Source: Culex pipiens pallens
Lineage: Eukaryota; Arthropoda; Insecta; Diptera; Culicidae
Reading direction: 5' to 3'
NCBI RefSeq assembly: GCF_016801865.2
Contig: NC_068937.1
Span: 122,795,225-122,859,224, forward strand
Length of the DNA: 64,000 nt
Shown here: piece by piece, positions 21,951-33,937 of the stretch
Layout: each line of letters opens with the position of its first letter
Position numbering within the stretch: the first letter of the stretch is position 1
Made by a program: the position numbers and the translations under genes
Notes under the pieces: generated by a model
What the model was told of the DNA's origin: nothing
Seen by the model: only the letters and a program-made list of their open reading frames with translations
Database searches by the model: none

Positions 21951-22054
21951 CTGTTCAACCTTTTCGGCTCAATTTTCACATTTTTGATCGTCAAAATTAC
22001 AATTGTTAATTTTTTCATGGTTTCTTTGATGGAATCGGTTCGGTTATGTTTGTG

Positions 22055-22123
22055 CGAGCCGGGATTTGAACCCTGATCTACCGCTTATGAGGCGGAAGCG
22101 TTACCACTAGGCTACGTGGCTCG
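22055..22123 (-). pseudogene. tRNA-like sequence, anticodon CAT, degenerate
   Basis: The minus strand gives a perfect 6-bp acceptor (CGAGCC/GGCTCG) and an A-box-like TAGCCTAGTGGTAACGC. The anticodon arm is CCGC-CTCATAA-GCGG (anticodon CAT, Met) with only four pairs, and the T arm AGGG-TTCAAAT-CCC has a mispaired next step. It is short (69 nt), with mismatches at acceptor position 7 and in the T stem. It does not match the usual elongator or initiator Met tRNA. Probably a SINE head or tRNA pseudogene; a functional tRNA is less likely. Confidence 0.55.
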
Positions 22124-23536
22124 GTCGTTAGATTAGGCTGGTATACATTTTATTTAAAGTTTTTGTCACCCTCCCCCCCCTTCAAAGTTGGTCCGAAAAA
22201 TCGAGGGGAATTTTTGTTTTTCAAAAAACTTCAGAATTTCAATGGAAATTTAAGTGCTATCTGCTGAAATCAATTGAAAATGCATTCCTCTGCGTTCAGA
22301 ATCATTTTTTTTTAATGTTCGATGTTTAGTATCGCGAAAAATTTCTTTTTTGCTAAAATTTTTGTTTTCCTCAAATCTTACAATTTTTGAAAACTAATGA
22401 TTGCAAAACAACTGAACTAGTGTAAAATGTATTTTAAAACACTTTTTGCATTCAAATGTTCAGACTATGGCTTGTTATTTACATTTTTATATATTTTTTT
22501 ATTTTTTAAATAAAAACATATTGGATAAATTTTATGTCTGATAGAATTGATTAAAAATGATTGAAAAATCATGTCAAAATCTCCAACAAACAACCGGTTT
22601 AAAAAAAACCCAAAAATAAAGCTGAATAAATGGGTAAATTCAGACGCTCTTGTTCTCATTTCAATCAATCCTAGACTACATTAACCAGGTCCCAGTACCG
22701 AAAAGGACCTATTAGAAAAAAAAATTATGAAAAAAATCCTGGACTACACTTTGCGAGCGTCCAATACAGCACCAATTATTCGTGACAAACAAGTGTCAGT
22801 TTGGGTTGGGTTAATATCCGTACATTGTATTGCCATGTCACTGCCAGCGTGTAACAGAGCCATTATCGCTGTCAAACAAAATGGGCTCCTTTGTCACCCT
22901 TCTCTCTTCAACAGGCAAATCTGCTCAAATGTATGCAATTTGATTATTTATTTTTTTCGTTGTTGCACGCTGGTATGCGTTTAACGCACACTTTCGCCCA
23001 ATGTTGGCATATTTGCGGTTCACAATGCTACATTGTATGCAATCGAGCTGCTATGACATGTTCCGATAGAGCGTGCTGGACATGTAAAAAAAGTGCTGCA
23101 GCAGAGGATGAAAAAAAGTGTAAAGAAAATTTAATTTTCCCGTCACTGAAGGGGACATTGAGCGCTGGCAACACTGGTGCAGTTGTTTGTGCTCGCTGCC
23201 AGGGCCTAATCGACCCATTTAGAGGATGAAAAAAAAAAAAATGGAGAGGAAAAAAAAACGTTTGACCAGCAATGCGAATGATTCTGGAAAATATTATGCG
23301 GTTTTTGCGGTGGACGCGTGCATTTGAAAATTGATTTTTAATGCGCTGGGGGCGTGAAAAAAGTGAATTGGACTGGGAAATTTAAAATATTACACGAGAG
23401 AGATTCGTAGAACGATCTAGAGAACTTTAAATGTACACGGATTACTGTAATGAAGACCTGCGGATTTGGCGACTGTCCACGTTCATCACAAAAAATATTG
23501 TCTGTTGTAAGTTGTTTGTAAGCAAGAACAACTGTG
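22124..23536. other. Intergenic stretch, no feature recognised
   Basis: AT-rich to 22,680, then more balanced DNA to 23,300 with only unconvincing frames. Poly-A runs are near 23228-23260. No gene seen. Confidence 0.4.
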
Positions 23537-23665
23537 CAGACTCAACTCGAGGGGAAGCATGAACCTTGGGGTCCCCAAGAACACGTGCACTTCAAATTAA
23601 AAAAAATAAATTATGGCGAATGCCTTTTCTCCAAAGTTTGTGTGGAGAATTAGGTCGGAAAAATG
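23537..23665 (+). repeat. Dispersed repeat R, copy 3
   Basis: GCAGACTCAACTCGAGGGGA, AGCATGAACCTTGGGGTCCC, ACACGTGCACTTC, CTCCAAAGTTTGTGTGGAGA match copy 1 (16250-16420, reverse strand) in order. Confidence 0.6.
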
Positions 23666-24718
23666 TACAATTCCGGCAAATTAACCGTCATTTTTAACTA
23701 GACATTCCTGCAAAACAACTCAAAATTTAACGGAATTTGACTTTTTTCGTAGCCAAACACTTAGTTGTTCTGATACCGGCAGAACTCACCATTTTGAAGT
23801 ATTTTTCAGATTCATACACACATATCCCCGGATGATGATTACAACATTATACAACTTTTTTTTTCCTCCTTCCCAGGGAATTTCTGACACAACGAACAAC
23901 TTCGTCTGTTGCGCGCCGTCCACCATCTCCCCAAAATGTTGAAATAATTCTACCCCGAGTGGACTTTCCTCGCAGGTTCGCCGCCTAAAGGCACAACTTT
24001 CCATCCTTTTTTTTTTTGGTCATTGTTAATTAAATACAAATAGTTTCCGTCGCAGTTTGCCACCGACTGTTCCTGTTTTCCCCTTCTCTCTGGATTTTGC
24101 AAAGCTCCAAATTTGAGAAGCTAAGGTAGAATTTGCCACCGTTTGAACTTTTCCAGCTGGACGATTTCTGCTCTTTTTTGGGAGGATTGGGAAGGCAACG
24201 TTTGCACTGGCAGTTCCTTTACCATTTTGAGTTTGAAGCAAAAACCCTGAATTGTAGATGGAATTTGAGTATTTTTCGTTCTGTAATCTTATTTTTTTTT
24301 AAATTTAAAATCACACTCATATTTAGCATGAAAACCAAGACTTTATCAGAAGCGCTCCGAAAAATTATAAAGTGTGACCAGCTGAGGGTTAACGACCAAA
24401 AGACACCTATTATACAGAGACGGGGCCAGTTGCGCATTTGCATCTATCACGTGTGTAAATATGAGCGAACATACACTGGAACTACTGCTGCTGACTGCTA
24501 AAATGTGCATTTTCAGCGCACGCCGGGGGGTCCATCATTGCTAATTTTGGAAATAACTTTTTTTCTGATTAAAGTTATATAATTAGAATTTACTACTTTT
24601 ACCATACAGTACTGGTTAATGACATATTTTTACTATTTTTTTGTAATTAATATTCAAAATTAAGTTTTTATTAATATCGTTAATGTCAATTCACTTTTTT
24701 AAAGAAAGAAAGAGTTAA
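23666..24718. other. Noncoding stretch
   Basis: No repeat or domain recognised. The 122-codon frame at 24133-24501 is low in coding character and overlaps a similar frame on the other strand. Confidence 0.35.
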
Positions 24719-24800
24719 TGCCGGTTCCGGTGGTGTAGTGTTTAGCGTGGTAGCCAATCACCCCAGTAAGGCATGAATTCAGTCTTGTGTGCTCTAGTTT
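24719..24800 (+). mobile_element. tRNA-headed SINE fragment
   Basis: GGTTCCGGTGGTGTAGTGTT, TAGCGTGGTAGCC has the A-box pattern TGGTGTAGTGNTTAGC of a tRNA-derived head. The region where a B box would lie (GCATGAATTCAGTC) is degraded. Only the head is visible. Confidence 0.4.
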
Positions 24801-25660
24801 TTTTTAAATCAAGGTCAAACGCGTTTTTCTTGGAACGTTGACCTAGCCAATCAATTACCAATCGCATTAAAGTTTTCTTATAAAATCTGAAACAACTTTT
24901 TCCAGATTCCAAAAATGGTACGCCCGCTGTGGTAGACCCCTCGATCCATATTTCCCAAAAGTAGCATCATCATCGTGATCTTCTGCAGCCACCCAAGTGC
25001 AAAAGTACACGGTTAATGAAGACAAAGCCATACATCCTTTCTACCCAGGAGCCTCGGAACCTCCCTGGTGTCTGGTGCAGACTGAAACATGCTTTTCCGT
25101 GCATTTCCCCACACCTTCGCCATTTTCCATTTCCCAACCACGAGATAAAAAAAAGACGGAACTAAAAACTGCATCAAATGTGGTGCCTATCTGTGTGTGT
25201 GTTTGTTTGCCGTCGATGAAGTGTGCAAATAAAACATGCCAAAAGGGGAAAAAGTTGTGTGTGAGTGACTGACCGACCCCTAAGCCGGAGCTGAGGCTAA
25301 TTTACATAAACGCCATCGCATTCTCTGTGTGTATGTTTTCGCGCTCTAGTTTGAGTAAGCTTTTTATGTGTGTTCTATTGGTTCATTTATTTGAAAAAAA
25401 TTACATTGAAGTTGGAGGATGTGGTTTTGTTTTGGTTGCCCTTATCGTTGATTTCACTGGAAAGCTTTCATCAAACACAAGCACTCAGAGATCGTATGAG
25501 ACATTTTAGAACTTTGAATGTTGAATTATGCTTTGGGCATGCATAATATGGTCAAATGAATGGTCAATTCAATTAATTTTGGAGCGAGTTGAGGTTAAGG
25601 ACGCAAATTGTGTCCTTGGCATTCGTTGAAACAAAATGTCTTATCCCAGGGGTGCCTCAG
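24801..25660. other. Noncoding stretch with GT-rich patches
   Basis: Short (GT)n patches near 25190-25206 and 25325. Nothing else recognised. Confidence 0.35.
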
Positions 25661-25675
25661 GCTTCTAACTTTTTT

Positions 25676-25820
25676 TAAATATCAAATTCGAGTTCTGCGA
25701 CCCCATTTTAGTCAAATTTGAATAGTTGATTGCCCATTAAATAATAAAATGCATTTTTTTTTCAATATTTCGTCACCGCCATATTGGACGCCATCTTGGA
25801 TTTAACCATTTTAAAACACT
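25676..25820 (+). repeat. Solo copy of sequence found inside the 59.5-61.5 kb element
   Basis: ATTCGAGTTCTGCGACCCCA, TTTTAGTCAAATTTGAATAG, CCATATTGGACGCCATCTTG, GATTT corresponds to 59620-59760 (ATTCGAGTTCTTTGACCCCA, CCATTTTGTCCGCCATCTTG) in the same order. It abuts the MITE at 25824. Confidence 0.65.
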
Positions 25821-25823
25821 TTA

Positions 25824-26070
25824 CTGCCCCTGATCGCATAAATGTCCCATATGCATTTTTAACATTTTTGAGTTATTGTTGCAGTTTGGTTCAAAATCGT
25901 GTGCACTTTCAGAAAAGCCTACAACTTCCAGTACTTTGTTCTTGAAATAAGGAGTTAATCCAGTATTTTTGCGAAAACCTTACACGTAGCCTCATGTGTG
26001 GGACAAACTTCAAATGCATTTTTCTCAACTCGCTGTTTTTGCATATGGGACATTTATGCGAATTTGGCAG
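25824..26070. mobile_element. 247-bp MITE (CTGCCCCT termini), full copy
   Basis: CTGCCCCTGATCGCATAAAT, GTCCCATATGCA at the left mirrors TGCATATGGGACATTTATGC, GAATTTGGCAG at the right. TTTA at both borders may be a target duplication. A half copy is at 16433-16556. Confidence 0.7.
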
Positions 26071-26119
26071 TTTAGCGTAGTTAAAGGGACAATCAAAAAT
26101 CAACAATCAATTATCCGAA

Positions 26120-27540
26120 TCCGAGAAAAAAATAGGTACACGAAAAAAAATTGCAGATTTTTTAATCAACATTTTTTTCACAAAAACTCAATTTCCCAAA
26201 ATAGATATTTTTTGATTTTCGAGATTTTTTTTATATGTTTTAGGAGACAAAAACTCGCAACTTTTGAGCCATAGAGAAACATGGTCAAAAAATCTGCCGC
26301 CGAGTTGTGAATTTTTGAAAAAAAAGTGATTTTTGGAAAAAATCGAAATTTCATGCAAAAACAAATTTGACCTCAATTTTTTTTATGTAAAATTGAATTT
26401 CCAATCGAAAAGTACTTTACAGATTTTTTGATAAAGGGCTCTGTTTTCAAGATATAGCCACCGAAAGTTTGATTTTAGCGAAATATTTGCAGTTTTTCGA
26501 TTTTTAAAAATAGTGACCATGAGTGACCATTTCTAGAAAAAAATTTTTTTGAAAAGTTCAGAAAATTTGCTTTGAAATTTTCCAAGAGACATTGAAGAAT
26601 GGACCTATGGTTGCTGAGATCCAGCCGCTTTAAGAAAAAGAAACACGAAAATTGATGTTTTCTAAGTCTCATCTAAATAATCCACCATTTTCTAATGTCA
26701 ATATCTCAGCAACAAATGGTCCGATTTTCAATGTTAAAACATGAAACAATCGTGAAATTTTCCGATCTTTTCGAAAAAAATATGTTGTTAATTTTTAAAT
26801 CAAGACTAACATTTTAAAAGGGCCAAATATTTAATATGATGCCCATTTAAAATGCTTGTCTTGATTTATTTTTTTTCAAAATATTTTTTTCGAAAAGATC
26901 GGAAAATTTTACGAATGTTTAATATTTTAACATTGAAAATCGGACCATTAGTTGCTGAGATATCGACATTAGAAAATTGTGGGTTATTTTGGTGAGACTT
27001 AGAAAACTTAAATTTTTGTGTTTCTTTTTCTTAAAGCGGCTGGATCTCAGCAACCATAGGTCCAATCTTCAATGTCTCTTAGACAATTTCATAGCAAATT
27101 TTCTGAACTTTTCAAAATAGATATTTTTCGAAATGGTCACTTATGGTCACTATTTTTAAAAATCGAAAAACAGCGAATATTTCGCTAAAATCAAACTTTC
27201 GGTGGCTATATCCTGAAAACAGAGCCCTTTATCAAAAAATCTGTAAAGTACTGTTCGATTGGAAATTCAATTTTACATAAAAAAATTGAGGTCGAATTTG
27301 TTTTTGCATGAATTTTTTTTTTTCCAAAACTCACTATTATTTCAAAAGTTCATAACTCGGTGACAGATTTTTTGACCATGTTTCTCTATGGCTCAAAAGT
27401 TGCGGATTTTTGTCCCCTAAAACATATAAAAAAATCGTGAAAAAAAAAACATATTTTGGGAAATTGAGTTTTTGTGAAAAAAATGTTGATTAAAAAATCT
27501 GCAATTTTTTTTTTCTGTGTACCTATTTTTTTCTCAATAG
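26120..27540. repeat. Large palindrome, about 700-bp arms (family B)
   Basis: The left arm (GAAAAAAATAGGTACACGAA, CCATAGAGAAACATGGTCAA, GGACCTATGGTTGCTGAGAT, AAAGCGGC region) is mirrored by the right arm (GCGGCTGGATCTCAGCAACC, TTGACCATGTTTCTCTATGG, GTACCTATTTTTTTCTCAAT) around a centre near 26,845. Arms differ by scattered substitutions and indels. The family recurs at 54554-55812, where one arm is partly lost, and the 43483-44640 palindrome is related. No open frame with a domain. Confidence 0.85.
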
Positions 27541-27560
27541 TCCTCAACAATACCTACAAC

Positions 27561-30257
27561 TTTGCCGAAGACTTGGGATTTAGGCTCAGTACGCCAACCG
27601 GAACCAGCCCCTGAATGCCCGCCAAAAAGTCATTTTTGTTACATCCTAGTCTTGCACATAGCACTTGCCAAACTAAATACTTTGTTGATCGCGACATGCT
27701 GGATAAATTTCAATCTTAAACTGCCAACCAGATACAACGTTAAATATGAAAGGTATTTATCGTAAATTAAAACGAACACTAAGTACAGCTCTTCATTTCT
27801 CTCCTGCTACTTCAGAGCTGCCGAAATCTCTGTTCCCGCTGTTCCTTACGATGATCCCGTACGGAAAATAACCTTCTTCAGTACAGAATGCTCATCGGAA
27901 GGAAACACCATCCACTTCCGGTGCTTTCGTACTCAGCACCGCTCAGTGTGTGTGTGTGTGTTGCTGCTGCTGTATGTGAGTAATTAGTCCTTTTTCGCTG
28001 GGTTCGAGTTTCTGAACTGAACCAGTAAGAACAACACAAGAGGAAAGGGAAAATCGAGACTGTTTCATAATCGCGATGATAGTTAACCTTTACATTTTGT
28101 ACAAAGTAATTTGTAATATTGAAATGGAACATTTGAATTTTATTTTTCACATCATTCTGAATAAATAATTCCATCATCACCATGAAAAAAATAAATACAA
28201 AGTCAAAAGTGTACCCTCGAGGGTTAAGAAACTGACGTCGCGAAACGGCTCGCCGTGATAAACGGGAGCATGTGTGGCTGAAGTATTTTAAATTGCCGCT
28301 AATAATTACGCGAAGCGAGCAAATATTTCATCCCTAACGGTTCATAAATATTCATGGTGCAAGGTGTGGAAGAGCCGGGCTGAAAATAAACTGCTAATAA
28401 TGCGCTCAAGAGGTTCTGTCTGCAGGTGATTTAGAAATTAATGCGAGGATTGATGAGCTGATCGGAAGTCTTTCAGAACATCAGAAACGGTGGTGATGAT
28501 TGATGCAAAAGCATTGGAAGTTGAAGGCTGGAATACACTGGCCAGTTTTATGTTTCAACTGAAATGTTCCTTTTCCTACCGGATTCAACATTGATACAGG
28601 CTCTAAAAGGCCTCATCCATTTTTGATTCAAGGAAAGTAGAAGAAAATTATAGATTGTATGTTTACAATTCAATAGACCATTTTAAAATGTAACTACAAT
28701 GATAAATGCAAACATTCCAAACAATTTTAGCTCAGCCTTTCCTCACACATACACTGAACACACACATCTCTTTTTGAAAAAAGGGCCTAACTGCAACGAG
28801 AGTGTGAGCAATTTCTGTGATTTTTCCCTCTTCTGTTGTTGCACTGCAGAATCACCATCGCTCGTTTGCATGTTTATGCATTCCAGGTTGCATAAACGCT
28901 GGAGACGATGACGTCGCACACGGGGAAAAGTGTTGCATCACGTTTCGGACCTGCAATTTAGCTGAAATGGGTGGAAAATCTCATAAGAAACGGCCCCGAA
29001 GCACCCTAGCAGTGTCATATTTTTACGATTGCAACACAACATGAAGAAATTCGCTTTAATGACACCAACACTCTTCGTTCAAAATTTAGTCAACCGGTCA
29101 GCGAGCCCAAAACTTTCCGAAGGTTTTCTGACCAAAGCGAAATCGGAGGCGGAACTGGAAAGTACTTTTCAGGCGGAAAAGTAGCGAAAAAATGTTTCCA
29201 CTCAGGATGAAAATCTGAGCAACAACAACAACAACAACAACAACAACGATGAAAAAGAAATGTTTTGCCTGGGAAATCCGTGGAAATGCACGTACCGTCA
29301 CTGCCACCAGGCCGGGCACGTAAGTGAGTGTGTGTGTGTGTGTGCGTTAAGTTGCACCCAACCTCGAACTTTTCCTTCCGTCCCAGGGAGGTTGTGTGTG
29401 TGGGTGTGTCGGTTCCAGGGTCCAGGAAAAGCGACTTTTCTTTCGCTTTTGCTCGTGCGGATATTTATTTTTCATGCATAAAATAAATATATATTTCAAA
29501 CTTAGTTTTCATAATTTCACCTCTCCGCTCGCTTGCGTTTGCTCATCGTCGTTGGTTTGTTGGTAGGAGAAGGGGATGTGCTTTTCCTGCTTTTCCGGGT
29601 AAAGTGTTTTCCGTAGAGATGTGGACAGCAAGTTGTTGCCTTTGGGGGGAGGAGGCCCGATGCGTGCCCTGCTGTCCAGTATCGGAAAGAGGCCATCGGA
29701 TTATGCAGAAAGAGTATTCTTTAAAACACAGTTTTACCAATTTATAATAAGTTACACCAATAACGAATCTGTAATTTTACTATTAGAAATTATGTATTTT
29801 TCTTTTTATTTAAAATAAAAACGACATTTCAAGCGAAATTATGACTGTGAAGAGACGAGAAAGCTATGCACAATGTACTTGCATAACTTGCACCCTAGCA
29901 AAAGCGGTTTCAATATAAAAATTCCTGGTTAATGTTCAGGAAATAAACCATTCTTTTGTAATATCTTCTTCAAATCCGAACAGGGTACATTCCATTGAGT
30001 TGTTGCTGGATAAAAATATTTTCTACACAAACATGCCAACGGTTTCTATCATGTTCATTTTGCGAGAATTTTGTCTCAGAGGTTTACCAACCAAGATCAA
30101 TTCTACTTCAAGAATGTTGTATTAGTGCATTTCTTACGTGAGTTCGACATAACGATTTTTGCGAAATGCAATAAATATCGAAAACGTGTTCGTTTCGTGT
30201 GAAGATGACTTTTTTCCGGTGCACTTAACATAACCCTCTTGCTATCTTTTAATTTTT
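27561..30257. other. Repeat-poor noncoding stretch
   Basis: 2.7 kb with almost no transposon signature. 28250-28480 is unusually free of homopolymers and has homeodomain-type TAATAATTACGC and TTCATAAATATTCATGG words, so it may be regulatory DNA. A perfect donor-like GTAAGTGAG follows 29320, but no matching exon can be defended. GT microsatellites occur near 27949 and 29331. Confidence 0.35.
29218..29249 (+). repeat. (AAC)n microsatellite
   Basis: About ten AAC units starting after GAGC. Confidence 0.9.
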
Positions 30258-30850
30258 GCCTTTCTTACTAAAGAAAGGTATAGGTTTTACTTTAAGGCTG
30301 GACGTCATTTTCATCTTCGTTAATATGTCGATTCAGCATGAATTTTAATTGGAAAAATCGCCAAAAAATCACACTGCATCGATTTTCGACGCTCTATCGA
30401 TTCACCTTGACAGAACTCGTCTATCTCCAACCCTCGAATTTTGAGAAAATAAATTCCGTGGAGTTCGAGTGATGTCCGTGTGTGGTAATTTTTTTGCAAA
30501 ATTTTGTGTCGCGAAGTCCTCGGCTCCCCTATTTTCGATGTTAATTGTTCCAAGCGCATTTAAAAGCTGGTGTGCTGAACAAGGGTCATTTTGAGACCGA
30601 ACTCCGAAATATCCATCTGTTTTCGGATGTGGCCAGACTTTTCAACAAAATACACAGTTTTCAAATGAAAATATGGTCAAATTTTTTCATTTTCATATCT
30701 TTTATTAATCTCAAAAATTGCATTTTTCGTGCTCTACAACCTCCCAAATTTTCATCCAGATCCATAATGTGGTTCCCGAGTTAGAGCCGTTTGATTAACC
30801 TACAAAAAAAAAGAAAATCCCTAAAAAAAGGTAAAAGCCCACCTGGTGAC
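30258..30850 (+). mobile_element. Partial copy of the GCCTTTCTTACTAAAG element
   Basis: The first 140 bases (GCCTTTCTTACTAAAGAAAG, TTTAAGGCTGGACGTCATTT, ATATGTCGATTCAGCATGAA) are nearly identical to 30987-31128. GCCCACCTGGTGACA near 30837 resembles the far end of the next copy in inverted sense. It runs head-to-tail with the fuller copy that follows. Confidence 0.65.
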
Positions 30851-30986
30851 ATTTGCCAACATTTTTCATTTCTGATTTTATCCGAAATTTCTTTCTACAT
30901 TCATAGTACAGACCATGAGTGAGCATCTGAAAAAATTTTGACATCTATCGGCAATCCCGATCAATTTTTAGAACGATTTACTTTTT

Positions 30987-31879
30987 GCCTTTCTTACTAA
31001 AGAAAGGTATAGGTTTTACTTTAAGGCTGGACGTCATTTTCATCTTCGTTAATATGTCGATTCAGCATGAATTTTTATCGGAAAAATCGTCAAAAAATCA
31101 CACTGCATCGATTTTCGACGCTACATCGCCATGTCGACAAGTTGTCAAGTTGAGCTTCGAATACTGGCGCGAGAATGCTGGCGCATATATTTTGTGGCTC
31201 GACTTATACTCGTTTTGTAGTAGCTTGTCTACCGATGTTTCCTACAATATGTGAGATATCGTAGCTTTTCGGTTTCTTTTGCCCTGTCCGTTTTTGCATA
31301 ACTGTCCAATGTTTATGCAAAAACTTTTTTTACATAGGACATTCATCCTGCTACAATCAATTTGTTTCCGGTGTGCTCCTAAAATCGCCTAAAAGTAGAC
31401 TTCATTTTTTCGTGATTTCGTAAGTTTTTTTAACAGGGTTCATTGGATTCCAATAGGAGCTTTCTAAGCTTTTCATCGTTTATATCGTTTTCAAAGTATT
31501 CAATGCTGGCGACTCCAATGGCTTTCTACCTAAGGACTCTGTCACTTTCGTAGAAGCTGAACGGCTATCTTCCCTGCACCGTGCGGCACACGCGGTTCAC
31601 TTATACCTCGGTTTTGCTTGGCTTGGTGCGTTGTCACTGACGCATGGGAAGCTTGCTATGCTTGCGTTTGTCTTAAACGCTTGTTTGATTAAGAATATGT
31701 ACAATTAAAAATATTATTTTTGTAAAAATTGCGTTTTTTATTCTTCTGGAAAACATATCATTTATAATACTTTGCTTTCATCATAAGACTTTCTTTTGTG
31801 CTGACGTTATAAATAAACAGAGTCGAAGTTATGAATTGAAAGAAGTTCTACCATTGTTATATTCTTTAGTAAGAAAGGC
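30987..31879 (+). mobile_element. 0.9-kb inverted-repeat element (GCCTTTCTTACTAAAGAA termini)
   Basis: The left end GCCTTTCTTACTAAAGAA is the exact reverse complement of the right end TTCTTTAGTAAGAAAGGC (31862-31879). No transposase frame. An 83-bp derivative of the 5202-5673 MITE lies inside it. A third relative begins at 47506. Confidence 0.68.
31569..31651 (+). mobile_element. 83-bp deletion derivative of the 5202-5673 MITE
   Basis: CTTCCCTGCACCGTGCGGCA, CACGCGGTTCAC, ACCTCGGTTTTGC equals the first 60 bases of the larger element. It then jumps to GTGCGTTG, CTGACGCATGGGAAG, its last 25 bases. The whole hairpin interior is missing. Confidence 0.72.
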
Positions 31880-31895
31880 TCTATCTCACCCCAGG

Positions 31896-33002
31896 TGGGA
31901 TTAAATCGGGTTTTTTTTAATAATTTTTAAGAAGATGGGCTCTTATGAAAAAACTTGTAAATTGCTTTTCTAATTATTTTTTTAAAAGTATCATTTAAAA
32001 GTAAAATATTTTACAAATTACTGTATTACATAACTGTATTGATGTAAAAAGTGTTTGTGAAACTGTTTGCTTCCCGAGCCGAGGGACAAAAACTTTAAAT
32101 CAAATTTGTAACAGCCTTAAATTTCTAATAAAAAATTTCAATCACATTCAAGTTGTTTCATAAGAGAATAGATTTAATATAATAAGAAAGACTAAAATAA
32201 ATAAACGATCATTTCTTTGATACTTTTTCGCAGACGAATTCTGCTGAGAGTTTGCTCTCTTCCATATGTACAAAAAAAAACGAGTCTGTATCATTTCTCG
32301 AGAAGAACTCTCGAGAATTCTCGATACTTTTCAGGAAAACTCCTGTGCAGATGTGAAGATTTATGCTCTCAGGCAGAATAAGAGCTCCAGCAGCACTATA
32401 GAGGACACGCGTTCTACCTTCTCGGGGGCAAGCGATCTGTGTAACGCTTTCTTTCAGAGTCGATTATCCGGAAAACATCGATAAGTGATAGTAATTGAAT
32501 CCATGGTGCAGTGCAGAGCAACGCGTACGAAAGTGTGCTCGCATTGCATTCGAAGAATTTCTAAGGTTTTGTCGAGGGTTTCTAAGAGGTGAAACATATT
32601 GAATCGAGAAACATGGTAAAGCAAGGCATTGTTTAATTCAAAACATAAAGCTTTTATTGCAAGCACGAATTGAAAAATGTTAGGCTGAACAAAAAATTAA
32701 ACAATGCCGAAAGGCGCTGTTGCTGAATCCATTCAAAAACATTACGCCTATCACCCGTTGTTACCTTAATTTGTGAGTTTTATTCATCCGTGATGGCACA
32801 GGTAGTAGCGTGTCAAAAAAGAATAAAAAAGCACGCTATTAAGTCAATTTATTTTTCGTGATCAACAGCAAAAAATGTCATTCAACTATGTTTTAATCAT
32901 TTTGTGTGGTTCGGTTGGGTTTTTGCTTCTTTTTTTTTCGTTTTTTTTATTATTTTTTTTTATGATTTGTAATAATGTCTATATGATCCTAAAATTTTGC
33001 AA
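31896..33002. other. Intergenic stretch, no gene supported
   Basis: AT-rich to 32,220. 32230-32480 has a 72-codon frame with balanced composition and TCTCGAGAAGAACTCTCGAG-like short palindromes, but no domain. Nothing nameable. Confidence 0.35.
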
Positions 33003-33937
33003 TACCGTAAAACGGGGTGACTTTGATAGCCGGGGTGACTTTGATAGGTTTGCGATTTTTCCGCAAAATGAAGGGTACAATTAAAATACGTACGGAAATG
33101 TTTAGAATCATACTGACCGTGGTAGAGAAGTGTTCAAAATACCTCAAAAAGAACTTTTCATAAAATTTTGAAAAGTTTAAAAAGTTAGTTAACTATAGTT
33201 AAGAAAATGTTGATGAAAGTCATTGTTTTATACTTCTCAAAGTGTCATGATTTTCTCAATAAAAATGATTTTGAATCGGAAAACGGAATTCATTTTCGGA
33301 TTCTTTGGACAATTTTCCACTAGGAGAAGGTTAAATAAGTTTGTAAATAATAAATAATATGTGTTTTAGAAACACAATTTAAAAAAATCTTCAAATTTAT
33401 AGGCAGTTTCAGTTGAACAAATTTCATGTAAAATGTGAAAACTTGTGATTCGTGCTTCGAATTCAGTATAAAATGCAATATTAATCGATAATTTTATAAA
33501 CAAACTTAGTTTAAACAAATTTCAGGCAAAATTCCGACTTTTTAACGATTTTACCTAAAATTTATATGCATTTTGTTAAAAAAGCTTATAAACTTAGTTA
33601 ACTAAATATAAACATTGATTTTTTTCTTAAAAACTTTATCAACTACTTTAGTGATGGTATATTTAACATACAAATAAAGTTTGATCATCTTAAATATGAT
33701 TTTAACAAAATAATCTATGACTATCAAAGTCACTCCGGAATTTAAACTAAGAATTTTTAGCGTAACTATTTTTCTAAACACTATTGAATTTACTTTTTTT
33801 CCAAAATAGTTCATGGACTTTGTGTGGCCTACCCCAGTACATGTTTTAAAAATAATAATCTTGAGAAAAACCTTATCTGTTGGAAAATATACCAAAAACA
33901 AATTGAAATCCTATCAAAGTCACCCCGGTTTACGGTA
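33003..33937. mobile_element. 935-bp inverted-repeat element (TACCGTAAA termini)
   Basis: TACCGTAAAACGGGGTGACT, TTGATAG at the left mirrors CTATCAAAGTCACCCCGGTT, TACGGTA at the right, with TA at both borders. CGGGGTGACTTTGATAG is repeated in tandem at the left end, and an internal CTATCAAAGTCACTCCGG lies near 33720. The interior is AT-rich and noncoding. Confidence 0.75.

Noticed and set aside
29260..29322. Short ATG frame (MFCLGNPWKCTYRHCHQAGH) ending exactly at GTAAGTGAG
   Set aside because: Only 20 codons, no upstream support, no recognisable domain. A chance donor site is more likely.
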